64,000 bases of DNA. Origin: Arbacia lixula. Lineage: Eukaryota > Echinodermata > Echinoidea > Arbacioida > Arbaciidae. The stretch is from contig OZ022594.1 of the NCBI GenBank assembly GCA_963669155.1, forward strand, positions 20,319,062 through 20,383,061, given 5' to 3'. The position numbers and the translations under genes are program-made. This document shows, piece after piece, positions 23,990 through 35,544 of this stretch (its first letter is position 1; each line of letters starts with the position of its first letter). The notes beneath the pieces are model-generated. The model made no database searches and had not been told where the DNA came from. It was given only the letters and a program-made list of their open reading frames with translations.

Positions 23990-24055
23990 TCTGCGACGCC
24001 ACAGCCAGATTCTCCAAACCGATGTCATGTAACCATAGCAACTCAGCCTCTCCTT
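23990..24055 (-). CDS. ARHGAP18/28/40-like RhoGAP, second recognised coding exon
   Basis: This is a 66-bp exon, read from 24055 to 23990. The acceptor is TATCACTTTCTCAG (AG at 24057-24056) and the donor is CAGA|GTAAGA (GT at 23989-23988). It enters with two bases that complete Glu with the exon at 34378-34566. It gives 21 codons and leaves one base for Lys in the next exon. The peptide EGEAELLWLHDIGLENL matches the pattern EL..EWLK.AGLS.L known from ARHGAP18 and ARHGAP28. A different frame is also open but does not fit the neighbours' phases. Confidence 0.85.
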
Positions 24056-24349
24056 CTGAGAAAGTGATAAAAGAATGACAAAGGTAAAAAAAGGGGTTTT
24101 AATTTACAAGCAAGCAACTCAGAAACACTTCCTGACTTGACAATTCCACAGTAATGGTAGACATTTTGACAGTCAAGTTTTCAATTTCAAGGCACATGTG
24201 CAAGTACATACATGTGTGCACTACAATACTGACTGAAGTATGAACATGGAAAAAATGTCAAACCCCCCTTCCAGATGACCCCCCCCCCCTTCAGTAGCTT
24301 TGCTCGCAGTGTCTCACCCTAAACTCCTACTCCTGGTTGGCATCCATGG

Positions 24350-24440
24350 GTTCCTTTGCATAAAACTTACCATTAATGGAAACTCTGTTATCAATGGTAA
24401 CTACCATGGTAACATCGCTTGACAGCCAATTAAATTTGAC
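24350..24440 (+). mobile_element. Family C MITE, fragment
   Basis: Only the left half (TTTGCATAAAACTTACCATT to GACAGCCAATTAAATTTGAC) is present. Confidence 0.7.
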
Positions 24441-24842
24441 TTTGTTTTTAGGTTGTTTTACCCCCTCGAAAAATTGTAAACAATCTCTCCAAGTCCCAGG
24501 ACATGCAAGGTTCCACTTATAGAAGCTTACTTCCTCCTTGACTATCTGGGAGTAGACTTTGTACTTTTCCCCTCAAACTCAAGTTCTTATGATTATCATG
24601 CCTGATCTATAGATAAACATGACATAAAGTCTGACCCACAACATGTATAGCAGCCCTGATATAAAGATGTCAACCAAAGTTTTTATGGGAGAAAACAAAT
24701 CTATAGCTCCACCTCTTAATTTTTTTGTTACAGGTACATGTACCTCATACATGTATATGCCTACACACTAGTAACAGCCTATTGCTTTACTAGGAATGCC
24801 AAACAGCTTTCTTTTCTTGACATTACATTATGTTCTTTAGAA

Positions 24843-24965
24843 CACTACAGCTCAAAGGAATTGGCATAGGGAAATGAAAAGGGAAGAAAGGGAAGGAGCC
24901 GCAGTTTTAAACAGTGGTATATTTTGTACAGTTCAGCATGAAACATGATGCTTTTGGGCTAAAAC
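24843..24965 (+). mobile_element. Family D hairpin MITE, half copy
   Basis: Left arm only: CACTACAGCTCAAAGGAATT to the loop-side motif AACATGATGCTTTTGGGCTA. Full copies elsewhere are about 215-230 bp palindromes flanked by TA. Confidence 0.8.
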
Positions 24966-25106
24966 ACACATGTGGTATTACCCAGGTATTATTTGTACCA
25001 AGTATGACCACAATTGATGCCGAAATAAAGAAACGAGAATCTTTCCTCCAAATCTTGGGCTTGATTGCAAAATAGGGATCTTTTTTATGGACCGTCTTCA
25101 TGCTAG

Positions 25107-25305
25107 CCAGATCACGAAATACATGTAGCTAGCTATAATTTGTGTCTTCATTAATAGCCAGATCAGGTGAAATAGCTAGCTATTTGGTAGAGAAATGGTC
25201 GCATGTGCAAACATTGGGATAATTTATGCACCCTGAGTTTCGAGCTAATGAAGACGCGATTGCAACTTCAGGCTCGTTCCCCAGATAAGCAAACTAGTTC
25301 GCTAT
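25107..25305. mobile_element. Imperfect inverted-repeat element
   Basis: CACGAAATACATGTAGCTAG near the left pairs with CTAGTTCGCTATTTCGTG near 25303. TGTCTTCATTAA pairs with CTAATGAAGACGCG. No ORF. Confidence 0.5.
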
Positions 25306-26385
25306 TTCGTGTGATGGGGCTATGCAGACACACCTTGTGTGTCCAGCCTTAGCTGTGATTGCAGTGGAACAGAAAGAGGAAACCATATTCCAGAACCTAC
25401 AATGTATGGCCACAACAATCATTCCAACAACACGTTTTCCTTGCCTAATAAGTAACAATTAATTACTAACCAAAGCTCGTCAGGAACAACTTTTCACAGG
25501 GTAAAACGTGTTTTGCTTCCTGGTTTCATACTGCAATTAAATAGCACATGTACATGTACTATAGTAGATAATAATTGATAATAATAAATCACTTCTCATT
25601 TAATTTCTTTCAAGACAAGGTGGCCCATTTATAAACGTCATGAAACTCAGAAGGAATCAGCAGTATGCCGCGTATATCACACTCTTAGAAACAACCGTAG
25701 AAAGCACCTTATTAATGCGATTATTACTAAACCCTATTACAATGTGTACAGTATGATATTTCACAGTTACAGTATCACAAATCTTTTCAAGACAATGAAA
25801 ACTATCCCTATTTACATTTGAAACATAACAGCCATGGTCTCAATGTATACCGTATTGCAATGTTTGCTCAGGGTTGCACCACCTGCCTCCACACATCCCT
25901 GTGTAGTGCGATGTCAGGTGCGCTATTGAGTATTACGGTCTCCAGTCACTAGGCTATGGGCTTCGTACGATCCCATCTGAAACCTACTCAAAATGAGGCT
26001 ATTTATAATGTATAATTCAGCTCAAAGTCAGTTTTCACTCCTTTTATTGAGAGGGAGTCTAAACTCTTACACTGCCATAAAGCTGCAAGCACACTATTGT
26101 TATGATGCTTTATTCATGCTAGCGTGCTAGCGATCGGCTGCTTCGTACATGTACACGCGAGCAAGCCACTGCTAGAGTGCGGACCACAGCGCAAAGCGGT
26201 CTCCGGTCTCTAGGCAATAAGTCTCGGACAACCAGCCCAAGACCTCCTTAAGATCAAGCAATCTTATAATTTTGATTCAAGTCAGTTTCCAGGTCGACAT
26301 GTATTATTGGGAGGGATATTCTGATTCTTCTTGCACTTTCTGTGGGTTTCTGTATTTTTTGATCTGCAAAAGGGACTCAATGTCT
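25306..26385. other. Intron sequence, no feature seen
   Basis: AT-rich, with short ORFs of no coding character. Confidence 0.4.
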
Positions 26386-26894
26386 TTGAAAAGAAAATAC
26401 TGTACTGGGAAGGCAAAAAGTCTTCAAATAGGTGATCATGAGCAATCTTCTTGCCAATGGTCTTAAATTCATGTATTGTCCATGTTAGAAACTTGTTGGA
26501 AGCTATTTGCCCTCCTCAAAATGTTCGGACCAAACATTTTGAGGATTTGTGACTTACATATATGTAATCACTAATTATACTCCAAATGTGGATCATTTGA
26601 GGGCAAATAACTTTCGGCAAGTTTCTAAAATGGACAATACATGAATTTAAGACCATTGGCAAGAAGATTGCTCATGTCACAAATTACTCCAAATGTCGAT
26701 CATTTGAGGGCAAATATCTTTCAGCAAGTTTCTAAATTGGACAATGCATGAATTTAAGATCATTGGCAAGAATATAACTCACAATCACCGCTTGGTAGGC
26801 TTTTTGACTTCCCAGTACAGTATGGTAGGCTTTTTGACTTCCCAGTACAGTATGGTAGGCTTTTTGACTTCCCAGTACAGTATATTCCCTTTAA
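26386..26894. mobile_element. Family A element, rearranged
   Basis: Recognised by AATACTGTACTGGGAAGGC at the left and CCCAGTACAGTATATTCCC at the right. The right arm is partly duplicated. Its last 30 bp (TATGGTAGGCTTTTTGACTT onward) occur three times in tandem at about 26790-26880. Confidence 0.8.
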
Positions 26895-27156
26895 ATGCTG
26901 TGGAGCAAAAGTTTGCCTGCTACACAACAACAACGGGCAAATAAACCATTATGGTATTGCATTTTTACACTGTACATTTTGTTTCCTTTCATTCGTACAT
27001 GAATGCCCAGTGCAGGTGTTGCCTAGCAACAAGCGCTGATAAAGATCAGAGGACACGTAGCCAACGCCCAAGTTCAGAATTCCGCCAGCTACGAATCTAT
27101 GAATATGCTGCCACTGATGGAGAAAGGTTATTTAACTTTAAAGGCTGCTTCTCTGT

Positions 27157-27178
27157 AAAAAAAAAAAAAAAAAAAAAA
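27157..27178. repeat. Poly(A) run
   Basis: About 20 A residues lie just upstream of a family G copy. Confidence 0.9.
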
Positions 27179-27202
27179 GGTCAAATAGGAATGGTACACT
27201 AT

Positions 27203-27450
27203 ACTGCCCTAATCTGACAAAAGGAAGCAAATAACAAAAGAGACTTTTCTTGTAAGTGAGCAAAATGTGTCGTCACTTATATTGGCATCAGTGCAACACC
27301 ACATCATTTGATTGAATATCTCGCAGCAATATCAATATTTCTTGTCCATATTTTGGCCGTATGTAGAGAATTCTGGGTACAATCTAGGAATACCAATATT
27401 AAACCCAGATTTGAGTGATTTGTTACTTGCTTCCTTTTGTCAGAGGACAG
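27203..27450 (+). mobile_element. Family G element, copy 3
   Basis: Begins ACTGCCCTAATCTGACAAAA and ends near CTTGCTTCCTTTTGTCAGAG. About 85 percent like copy 1 by eye. Confidence 0.8.
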
Positions 27451-27823
27451 TTAAAAGCTACTGTAAATGTAGTGTTAGTGCAGCTCAAAATATTATTCAC
27501 AAGGAGGAATACTCTTCACAAGGATCTGTTGCAACCAAAACTGTCCATTTCCTCAGAGAACCTCAGAGAATACCATACCAATAAAGCACATTTAATGTAC
27601 ACTGTAGGTATAAACGCAATCTACAAAATCATATTTATGATCATCTGATTGGTTGCAGGTGGCTACATTGCTTTAAACAGAGTGTAGCAGGTCAAAAGAA
27701 ATGGAAAATACTGTATATGAGAACTGGAAACTGACTTTAAGCAGAATTACATCTATGGACTGTTATACTCCTTTATTGTGCTAATTAGCTTAGGATAGTT
27801 AAATTTTTCTATGTAAATAATAC

Positions 27824-27935
27824 CTGGCCCAGACAGCTCTTCCAAATTCCAGAATCTTTGAGGCAGTACACATTGCTCAGTGTTGATTTCACCAAGGAGG
27901 AATTTCACAAGCACATAAACTATCTCATTTAATGG
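27824..27935 (-). CDS. Exon-like open segment of unknown gene
   Basis: Read from 27935 to 27824, it has an acceptor TTAATGCAG and a donor CCAG|GTATTA. It has 37 open codons plus one base, starting PLNEIVYVLVKFLLGEIN, with no stop. The peptide is of normal composition, but I do not recognise it. Its entry phase does not fit insertion between the flanking RhoGAP-like exons: in that phase it meets TGA after two codons. It could be an exon of a nested transcript, a decayed exon or chance. Confidence 0.25.
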
Positions 27936-28253
27936 CTGCATTAACACAAATTTAAAATAACACAAATTTATTTATGGTGTATGAACGGGGTTTCTAAGAA
28001 CAATCCAGTTGGCAGACAGGGCTATTAACAGGGCCAATGCTAGCAATACAGGGGATTCAAAGTGCCATAAACCACTGCAAAGGAACCAGCAGGGTATTTA
28101 CTTTACTGCACTGTATTCATGCACAGAGACAGCATGAACAAAGACAAATTGATCTTTCTCCTGTTAATCACTTCATTAGTGGTTGCTGAAGAGATAATGA
28201 GATTAAACGGTAATGAGCCATCTGCACAGTGCATACCCTTACTGGTCACCAGT

Positions 28254-28577
28254 GGGGTGTTTCACCAAGCTGTTCGTAAGCTAAGAATGACTTTACGCAT
28301 GACTGGTGACCCATTCTCCTGCTAAATCAGATTCTCAATGATTTTGATTCCCATGAGCTAAAGTTCAAATGATGTTTGGAAATTAAATTTCTTGTTGTTA
28401 ACCATTGCCTGAATACAAAGCTTATGATTTGTCAAATTTGATGAGGATTGTTGGAAATGAGCTCCCAATATATGTTAAAACAGGAACAAAGTGTGGCATT
28501 TCAATGAGCACAAGAAAGGGTCACTGGTCGTGCGTACAGTCGCTCTTAGCTTAAGAACAGCTTGGTGAAACACCCCC
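28254..28577. mobile_element. Family E palindromic MITE, full copy
   Basis: The arm GGGGTGTTTCACCAAGCTGT pairs with ACAGCTTGGTGAAACACCCC, and GACTGGTGACCC pairs with GGGTCACTGGTC. Related pieces lie at 44928 and 56247. The short ORF at 28119-28325 overlaps its left arm and is not believed. Confidence 0.8.
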
Positions 28578-28984
28578 GAAAAGACATTCCTGCTTCCTTG
28601 CATCACTACATGAACAGCTCAAGTCTAATGCACCATACATTGCATTTGTCCAAAAAAAAAAAAAAACAATTGCTTTAGCATCAAAGTACCACAAACATTG
28701 TATTTTAATGACAGTTTCTAATGGACTCGCCATGATCAAAATGGACGTGTGATTTTAGACACTACACTGTTATAATTGCTGTTCCCTTGACGTTCCCTCG
28801 ATGAGTTTTGCATTCCCCTACATGTACACTACGTCATTACAGATTCATGAATGTAGTGTACAATTTTTATGAACTCAGCTTGGACTTTGGCAATCAAAGG
28901 AAGTCCACTTGACTGAACATCACTAATTTCCACTGGACTGGCTATCATACAGGAAGTGTTATTACATGTATGAATATTAATATT

Positions 28985-29275
28985 AACAATAATAATAATA
29001 ATAATCGGTTCTTATATAGCGCTTTCCTAGTATGAAGCACTACCCAAAGCGCTCGATTATTACCCTGGCTTTAGCCAAGCAGCCAAGTATGAAGCGCTAA
29101 AAGCTCGTTGATCTTATTAGATCAGGAATACTATATTCCTGCCAGGTACCCATTTACTACACCTGGGTTGAGAGGGACAAACATGAGCAAAACACCTTGT
29201 CCAAGGGTGTACGCACTGGGCTGGGCTTGAACCCAGGATCTCTCTGCGAGAGTCAAGAGCTCTTACCACTAGTCA
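28985..29275 (-). mobile_element. tRNA-derived SINE
   Basis: Read on the minus strand, it starts near 29275 with TAGTGGTAAGAGCTCTTGAC (A-box-like) and then GGGTTCAAGCCC (B-box). It ends in AGCGCTATATAAGAACC followed by (ATT)n. Promoter boxes, length and microsatellite tail are standard for a SINE. The tail resembles that of the LINE fragments at 46479 and 58085. Confidence 0.75.
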
Positions 29276-29384
29276 TTATTGAGTAGTCCTATTGCTTTTA
29301 CCTTTGATTTCTGAGTTTTGCATGCTACTACATCATAACAAATGTACATATAACTCGAGGTGTGCTCACATCAAATGTTTCTAT

Positions 29385-29700
29385 AATCAAAATTTAAATG
29401 ATGAGTGTGACTAATCATGTGAAGTATGTATACATACTGAAGAAACACAGAGTTTTGGGCATTCATCAGCAAAATGTTATTTCGTATACATGCCTCAAAC
29501 TCTACAATAGAACAGCTGAATCTGCATGCACCGATGCTCAGAAAACTTGATATGAAGTCTACAACCAAAATTTAAATGATAATCCTGACTAAAGTATAAT
29601 GAAGAAACATAGAGTTTGGGGCATTTATCAGCAAAATATTGCTTTGTATATATGCACCAAACTCTCATTAGACTTAAATTTGAACAGCTGAATCTGCATC
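29385..29700. repeat. Local duplication, about 180-bp offset
   Basis: The block around CAAAATTTAAATGATGAGTG ... GGGCATTCATCAGCAAAATG recurs at about 29567-29700 with substitutions and small deletions. Confidence 0.75.
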
Positions 29701-29750
29701 AGGGAAAAAATTAATTCAACATTTTCGGCGCTACGTTTTGAGCACAATGG

Positions 29751-29830
29751 ACAATTTGGCTACAATTTTACATTGCGTACATAAATTTTTTTTTTTGGGT
29801 AGCTCTTTTAACATTTTCCAGGGCTCTACG
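29751..29830 (+). repeat. Family H fragment
   Basis: Shares CAATTTGGCTACAATTTTAC and ACATTTTCCAGGGCTCT with the copy at 20388. Confidence 0.7.
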
Positions 29831-29957
29831 GAGAACTGCACTAAAAGATTCTTCGAATTAGAACAAAGGACCCTAGAAATTAATACGTTCTTGAATAAAG
29901 TCAGGAGAATTTCCATGTTAACATAGATACGAAATGAATAAAATCTTAATGTATGTA

Positions 29958-30187
29958 CACTACAGCTCAAAGGAATTGGCAAACGGAAAGGTAAAGAGAA
30001 GAAAGAGAAGGAGCCTCAGTTTTAAACCGCAGTTATTTTGTCCAGTTCAGCATGAAACATGATGCTTTTTAGGCCAAAGCATCATGTTTCATGCTGAACT
30101 GGACAAACTTTACCACGGTTTAAAACTGCGGCTCCTTCCCTTTCTTCCTTTTCCCTTTCCCTATGCCAATTCCTTTGAGCTGTAGTG
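29958..30187. mobile_element. Family D hairpin MITE, full copy
   Basis: A 230-bp near-perfect palindrome flanked by TA. Arms start CACTACAGCTCAAAGGAATT and end with its inverse. The centre is AAACATGATGCTTTTTAGGC. The TA target and absence of an ORF suggest a Tc1/mariner-type MITE. Confidence 0.85.
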
Positions 30188-30880
30188 TACATGTATGTAG
30201 CACCAACCATGCTTTGGACGATATGGATACTATGGTGAACATCATATTGAAATACTGCAGATGATTCTCCAATTCTTTTCCTCTACTTGTTTCTCTGATT
30301 CCATCAGAGATTTTCTTTGCATGAGCTTTCTTTATTGTATCACAGGGCTCACTCCCCCTGTGCTCCCCTGTGTAATCTGCCCACTGTAACATGCAAGCAG
30401 CTGCAGCAATTATTCTCAATGTCTTCTTTTCAAAGAATTCATGCCGGTGAAATTACTTTCATCTGTGAGAACAGTTGCCATGGAAACACAGGCAAAAGGC
30501 ATGGCAACGCCATCTAGTCAACACACACACACCCAAACACACACCCAAACACACACTCTCTCTCACACAATATAACCCTGGTAAATATCAGGCCATTTGA
30601 CATTCAGGGAACTAGTACAGTATTAAAATGATGGCAAAAGTACATATTTGCAGCGTGGTTACTTTGCACATGCACTGCACACAGTTTTACACAAAATCGC
30701 ATTTCACATTTATCACAACAAATCATCAGGTTACTGGTATTCAAGTGTTGCCTGCTTGCTCTAAGGGGTCTGGAGCAAATGATACTAGAAGCAAATAGTA
30801 CATGTCTCTATGTCATGTATGACATGGTAGTTGTAATAAAGACTTCAGTCAGCCTCTGCTACTACTACAGCTATTACTCT
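30188..30880. other. Sequence without recognised gene
   Basis: Contains a short (CA)n/(CACACC)n run at about 30520-30560. No exon was recognised. Confidence 0.4.
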
Positions 30881-30894
30881 GATCTTACTCCCCA

Positions 30895-31215
30895 TTCTTT
30901 CTTTCTTTCTCTCTCCCTTCCCCCCCCCCCTCTCTCTCTCTCTATCTCTCTTTCTCTGTTTCTCTCTATCTCTCTCTCCCCCCTCTCTCCCACCCCCCTC
31001 TCGCTCTCTCTCTCTCTCTCTCTGCTTCTCTCTCTCTCCCCCCTCCCCTCTCCCCCCTCTCTCTTTCTCTTTCCCTCCATCATCTCTCCCCCCTCTCTTC
31101 CTTCCCCTTCTCCCTCTCTCTCTCTCTCTCTTTCTCTCTATCTGTCTGTCTACCCCTATCTCTCTCTCTCTCTCTCTCTCTCTCCCTCTCTCTCTTTCTC
31201 TCTGTCTGTCTCCCC
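30895..31215. repeat. (CT)n polypyrimidine tract
   Basis: About 320 bp of CT repeats with C-runs. The ORFs on both strands here are low-complexity. Confidence 0.95.
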
Positions 31216-31482
31216 CTTGCTCCATTTCATGTAATACTCCTCCTACTTTAACTAGTGTGTTAACCTAAAAATATGTGCACAACTACACTGTACATGTACA
31301 TGTATGGAACCCTACAGTAGCTCAAAAAACACCCAACTTATATGGATGGTGCAGTCAATCACTTTCTGCACCTAACATGCAGTATTTCCACTATTCATTT
31401 TCTACAATGGAGACCACCATGACTATCAATACTACTGCTATTGATAATGATATAATGATATTATTAAGAACGATGTAAAATA

Positions 31483-31586
31483 CAGTGAAACCTGTCTATA
31501 GTGGCCACCCAAGGGAAACAAAAATTAAGACCACTATAGACAGGTTGGCTGCTATAGACAGGTGGCCACAAAGACAGGTTTGACTG
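31483..31586. mobile_element. 104-bp mini-MITE with TA target
   Basis: The termini CAGTGAAACCTGTCT and AGACAGGTTTGACTG are inverted with one mismatch and flanked by TA at 31481-31482 and 31587-31588. The interior repeats CTATAGTGGCCAC and TATAGACAGGTGGCCAC. Likely Tc1/mariner-derived. Confidence 0.75.
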
Positions 31587-32002
31587 TATATCAATTCCTC
31601 CAGTCATCACACTCATATATATCAGTAAGTTGATATCTTCACTAGATGACAAGATAGCATTTTGACAATCCTCTCCATATTGAATGCATGTGATATACTT
31701 TAGATCGATATTTTTACTACTGCATTTAAATATTCATGGGCAGTCTGGTAGCTCCACCTTTCATTGACATTGCCCATTGAGCTACATGTACAGAATAACC
31801 ACTTAGTGGTTCCACCATGGCCAGAAAATCCACAAAATTAAAAACTGTTGTATTTATAAGCCAATAGACATATTTTTGCAGATGAAAGGACCTTGTGCTG
31901 GTGGAAAGTAAATTTCCATAATTTTGGACAGAATAAAATATCTTGTATATCTTGAGCCACTAGTAAATGTGGTGAGAATAACATGACTATGTTTGTACTG
32001 CA

Positions 32003-32480
32003 AATGTAAAATTATCCACTAAAAACGAATTTCACATTCGTTTGCCGCAATTAAGTCTCATTTTGACGAAAATTTGAACAAACGCACGTCTCCAGTGACG
32101 TATGAGAAGTCAAAATTCCATAGATTGTACGGAAGTTAACAATTGACCATTTTCGTAATGTATTCACAACTTTTGCCCTAACTGCGTAGTAACGCGTTAT
32201 TGCATTCACATGTATCTTGTCATTCAGATTTAATGGATGGAATGCACTTTGAATTCATTATTGTTGCAACTCAGACAAACCTCGGACAAGATTTGGAGCT
32301 CCCATTGGTAACGCATTGTTTGAATTTCGTGAATAAAACATTTTATTTACGACGTTGGCGTTATGGCATTTTGACTTCTCATACGTCACTGGAAGCGTAC
32401 GTTTTTTCAAATTTTCGTCAAAATGAGACTTTATTGTGGCAAACGAATATGAAATTTGTTTTTAGTGGATAATTTTACAT
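32003..32480. mobile_element. 478-bp inverted-repeat element
   Basis: The arms ATGTAAAATTATCCACTAAA and its inverse TTTAGTGGATAATTTTACAT extend through TGACGAAAATTTGAAC and CCAGTGACGTATGAGAAGTC for about 130 bp each. A spacer of about 200 bp has no convincing gene. The 90-codon ORF at 32200 is spanned by an arm. Confidence 0.8.
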
Positions 32481-32737
32481 ATATTAGTGGGAACTTATTT
32501 TTCTAATTTAGTAACCCTTTGAATTCAAGACCCTAGAGTGATTTGGGACAGTCATGAAAATCAAGCCCATTGCAAGCACATTAGCTCACACAGTACAACA
32601 TGTACCTCTAGAATAAGTACATGAGATTTGTTGGATTAGGAATGTAAAGACATTCAGTGTGACAGGAACATGAATAGAAGCAGGTGTGCATGGGAGCATG
32701 TTCTGTTACCACCTTCTCAGAGCTCAATAGTAGTTGC

Positions 32738-32810
32738 TGATACTTTCTCTATAATAATAGATGATGCTTTCTCTATAATAATAGATGATGCTTTCTATAT
32801 AATAAGTACA
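32738..32810. repeat. 24-bp minisatellite
   Basis: Nearly three copies of TTTCTCTATAATAATAGATG plus ATGC. Confidence 0.85.
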
Positions 32811-32968
32811 AATATGGGTATCCATCTAATCAATTTCTAATTTTCTTTGCGAGTGGCATTATTGGCCTGAGGTCATTCGTACCAGCACTAATCAGCTCAT
32901 GAGCACATTGCAACTGTGACCTAGCTTATTATGGTGATTTTTTTTCTGTTTATGTTTTGTATTCTGCA

Positions 32969-33340
32969 TTAAAGGGCATATACTGTACTGGGAAGGCAAA
33001 AAAGCCTTCAAAAGGTAATTGTTAGCAATCTTCTTGCCAATGGTCTTAAATTCATGTATTGTCTATTTTAGAAGCTTGCTGAAAGTTATTTGCCCTCAAA
33101 TGATCTACATTTGGAGTAATGAGTGATTAAATCACAAATCCTCAAAATGTTCGGCCCGAACATTTTGAGGATTTAATCATTAATCATTAATTACTCCATA
33201 TGTGGATCATTTGAGGGCAAATAACTTTCAGCAAGCTTCTAAAATAGACAATACATGAATTTAAGACCATTGGCAAGAAGATTGCTAGCAATTACATTTG
33301 AAGGCTTTTTTGCCTTCCCAGTACAGTATATGCCCTTTAA
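32969..33340. mobile_element. Family A hairpin MITE, full copy
   Basis: 372-bp palindrome from TTAAAGGGCATATACTGTAC to its inverse, centred on TCAAAATGTTCGGCCCGAAC. TTAA at both ends. Confidence 0.9.
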
Positions 33341-34377
33341 TAGTGTATCATTGGCATGGGTTTCATTTCAAATTATATTTTAATTGAGGAATCAGCCTCC
33401 TGCCAACAATCTCAATCAATTGAGAGTATGAAGTATTCATTTTCTTTCTTCTGTAACCTTCAATCCTAGAGGGATAGTCTACATTCAGCCACATGTCATA
33501 TTTTTTTTTCATTAACTCCTGCATTCAATTTCTAAAGATTACAATAGCGACTACAGACAGTGGAGCCTGAGATCAAATGCACAGTGATTGCAATCAAATG
33601 CAATCAGCCCCATACGTTGACTGCAATCTGACTGCAATAGCTGGCAATCAGCTGTGACGGTGATCTCAGGCACAACTGTATGTACACTGCGACCAATTCC
33701 AATCAGCTCTGTGCATTTATAACACTTGATTTTTAAACCACTGTACTCGACTGCAGTTGGCTCTTTAGCCTCGCCATCAGGCTGTTGCACATATTTTTTG
33801 AAGGCTACCACCGGGCAGAAATTTAGCTCTCTTATAGCAAAGATATATCTCACATGAACATATAATATACAAAACAAGTTTGAGATCCTTAATCTATTTC
33901 TACATTACTAGGGAATCATTTCAATACTTTTGTCCGATAATAATATCACCTCACGATACTCTAATTGATCGTAGCTGGCAAAGCCTTACGTATCACGCTA
34001 GCTGCATGTGTACACTTTATAGCAGAGAATTGCGAGCGACCGAGCGCGTTCGTTTCCGCCGGCGAGAGTATACAAATAATGCACAGTTGTGAGTGCGATG
34101 GGGCTGTGCAGCACACGGTAGGAGCCCCTTCCTCCCCCCCCCCCCCCCACCCAAACTTAATAATAGAAGAGTCTGTGTAAAAAATTATCTATTTTCTCTC
34201 ACGCAATGCATAATATAGTTCAGGATGCTCCTTTGATGGCATCAGGGTCCAAAAAAAATTTGAGCAACAGATTTCATTTTTTTCTCTAGGCTTCTGCCCG
34301 AACATGAAGAAAATGATCATACAGAAATGAAATGGCAGCTGTCTTCCCAGCATTTGAATCCCCCTGCCGCTCCTTAC
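33341..34377. other. Sequence without recognised gene
   Basis: A 108-codon minus-strand ORF (33551-33877) has a plausible composition. It has no clear splice context or recognised motif and overlaps short direct repeats of GCAATCAAATGCAATCAG type. A C-run lies at 34134-34148. Confidence 0.4.
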
Positions 34378-34566
34378 CCGAGGTTGCAGACTCCCTGCTC
34401 GTGAGGCGGTCCAGAGAACGCTCCGGACTGGTGGAGTTGCCATTGGTGATCTCTGTCGTGGTGATGAGTACGCGGGAGCGCTCAATCTCCTCGAGCTCGC
34501 TGAAGTACGTGCTGAGCTCAGAGCTAGGAGGAGGCTCTGCCTTCTCCGATGAACTCATCCTGATAT
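34378..34566 (-). CDS. ARHGAP18/28/40-like RhoGAP, first coding exon with ATG
   Basis: Read from 34566 to 34378, it has an acceptor TTTTCTCATCCAG (AG at 34568-34567) and a donor TCGG|GTAAGG (GT at 34377-34376). Eight bases precede the ATG at 34558. Sixty codons plus one base follow, joining the exon at 23990-24055 in phase. The peptide begins MSSSEKAEPP. Residues 16-26 (STYFSELEEIE) resemble the conserved S..DYW.ELE.I block near the N-terminus of ARHGAP18. The rest is Ser/Thr/Glu-rich and probably disordered. The acceptor means at least one non-coding 5' exon lies upstream. The joined protein in this window is 235 residues. The full family members are around 660-730 residues, so most of the protein, including the GAP domain, is outside. 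Confidence 0.82.
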
Positions 34567-34681
34567 CTGGATGAGAAAACAGGAAAAAGACTCATTATAC
34601 CAGAACATTCATCATAATCAAGATTAGAAAGAGGATAGAAACTAGCAGAATGACATCAATGGCAACAAAGGACAAAAATAC

Positions 34682-34805
34682 ACAGGGCCTCGGGGCGATT
34701 TTGCTCCCAAAATGCTTAATAGAGCCCTAGAAAATGTTTAAAAGAGCCCCAAATATTCCCATAGACACAATGTATCACTGTAGCCATATCGGCCCATGTG
34801 CTCAC
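34682..34805 (-). repeat. Family H copy with intact TTAA
   Basis: Reverse copy of the repeat at 20388-20466 plus 21107-21160. The TTAA at about 34719 is uninterrupted, so this copy preserves the empty site for the 640-bp TTAA element. Confidence 0.7.
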
Positions 34806-34849
34806 AAAGCAACCCCAGAAAATTTTGAATTAAATTTTTTTTTTGATAT

Positions 34850-35165
34850 TTTCTTTACCCTGAATGGCAATAACATTACAGTGGAAGTCCAGGCAGAAAA
34901 TTAGTTGTACTCAATAGAAGCAGAAAAATCAGGAAAGAAGAATAAAAACAATTTCAGGTAAATTGGACAATGCACATTTTCATGACATTAAGAATTTGAA
35001 TTGATTTTTTTTCCTCTGAAAGGTAATAACATTACAGTGGAAGTCCAGGCAGAAAATTAGTTGCACTCAAATAGAAGCAAAAAATCAGAAAAAAATAATA
35101 AAAAAACAGTTCCAGGTAAATTGGACAATTGATGAAAAAGTTAACAAGTACATTTTCATGACATG
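34850..35165. repeat. Tandem duplication, about 175-bp unit
   Basis: ATAACATTACAGTGGAAGTC ... CAGGTAAATTGGACAAT occurs twice, at about 34868 and 35026, with small indels. Confidence 0.8.
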
Positions 35166-35249
35166 AGTAATGTCATCATGGAGAGGCAAATTGGCAACTC
35201 CGTCATAAGGCTGTGATGTCACAGGAGCTCTTTCCGACAAATAAACGCA

Positions 35250-35481
35250 CACTCCAGCTCAAAAGAATTGGCATAGGGAAAGGGAAAGGGAAGAAAGGGA
35301 AGGAGCCACAGCTTTAAGCCGCGGTATATTTCATCGAGTTTAGCATGAAACACAATGCTTTGGCCTAAAAAAGCATCATGTTTCATGCTGAACTGGACAA
35401 AATATACCACGGTTTAAAACTGTGGCTCCTTCCCTTTCTTCCCTTTCCCTTTCCCTATGCCAATTCTTTTGAGCTGTAGCC
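35250..35481. mobile_element. Family D hairpin MITE
   Basis: About 230-bp palindrome. The arms start CACTCCAGCTCAAAAGAATT, with the centre around GGCCTAAAAAAGCATCATG. Confidence 0.85.
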
Positions 35482-35544
35482 TACCTCAATATTATACTCT
35501 TTGGGCTGATGAAGACAGCCCTAATCTTTTCTTCTGTTCATTGC

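Noticed and set aside
28985-29275. tRNA gene
   Set aside because: A- and B-box-like motifs are present, but the body does not fold as a complete tRNA and is followed by a SINE tail.
30779-31234. ORFs of 126-151 codons
   Set aside because: Translations of a CT tract.
33551-33877. 108-codon minus ORF
   Set aside because: No motif or splice support. It overlaps local short direct repeats.
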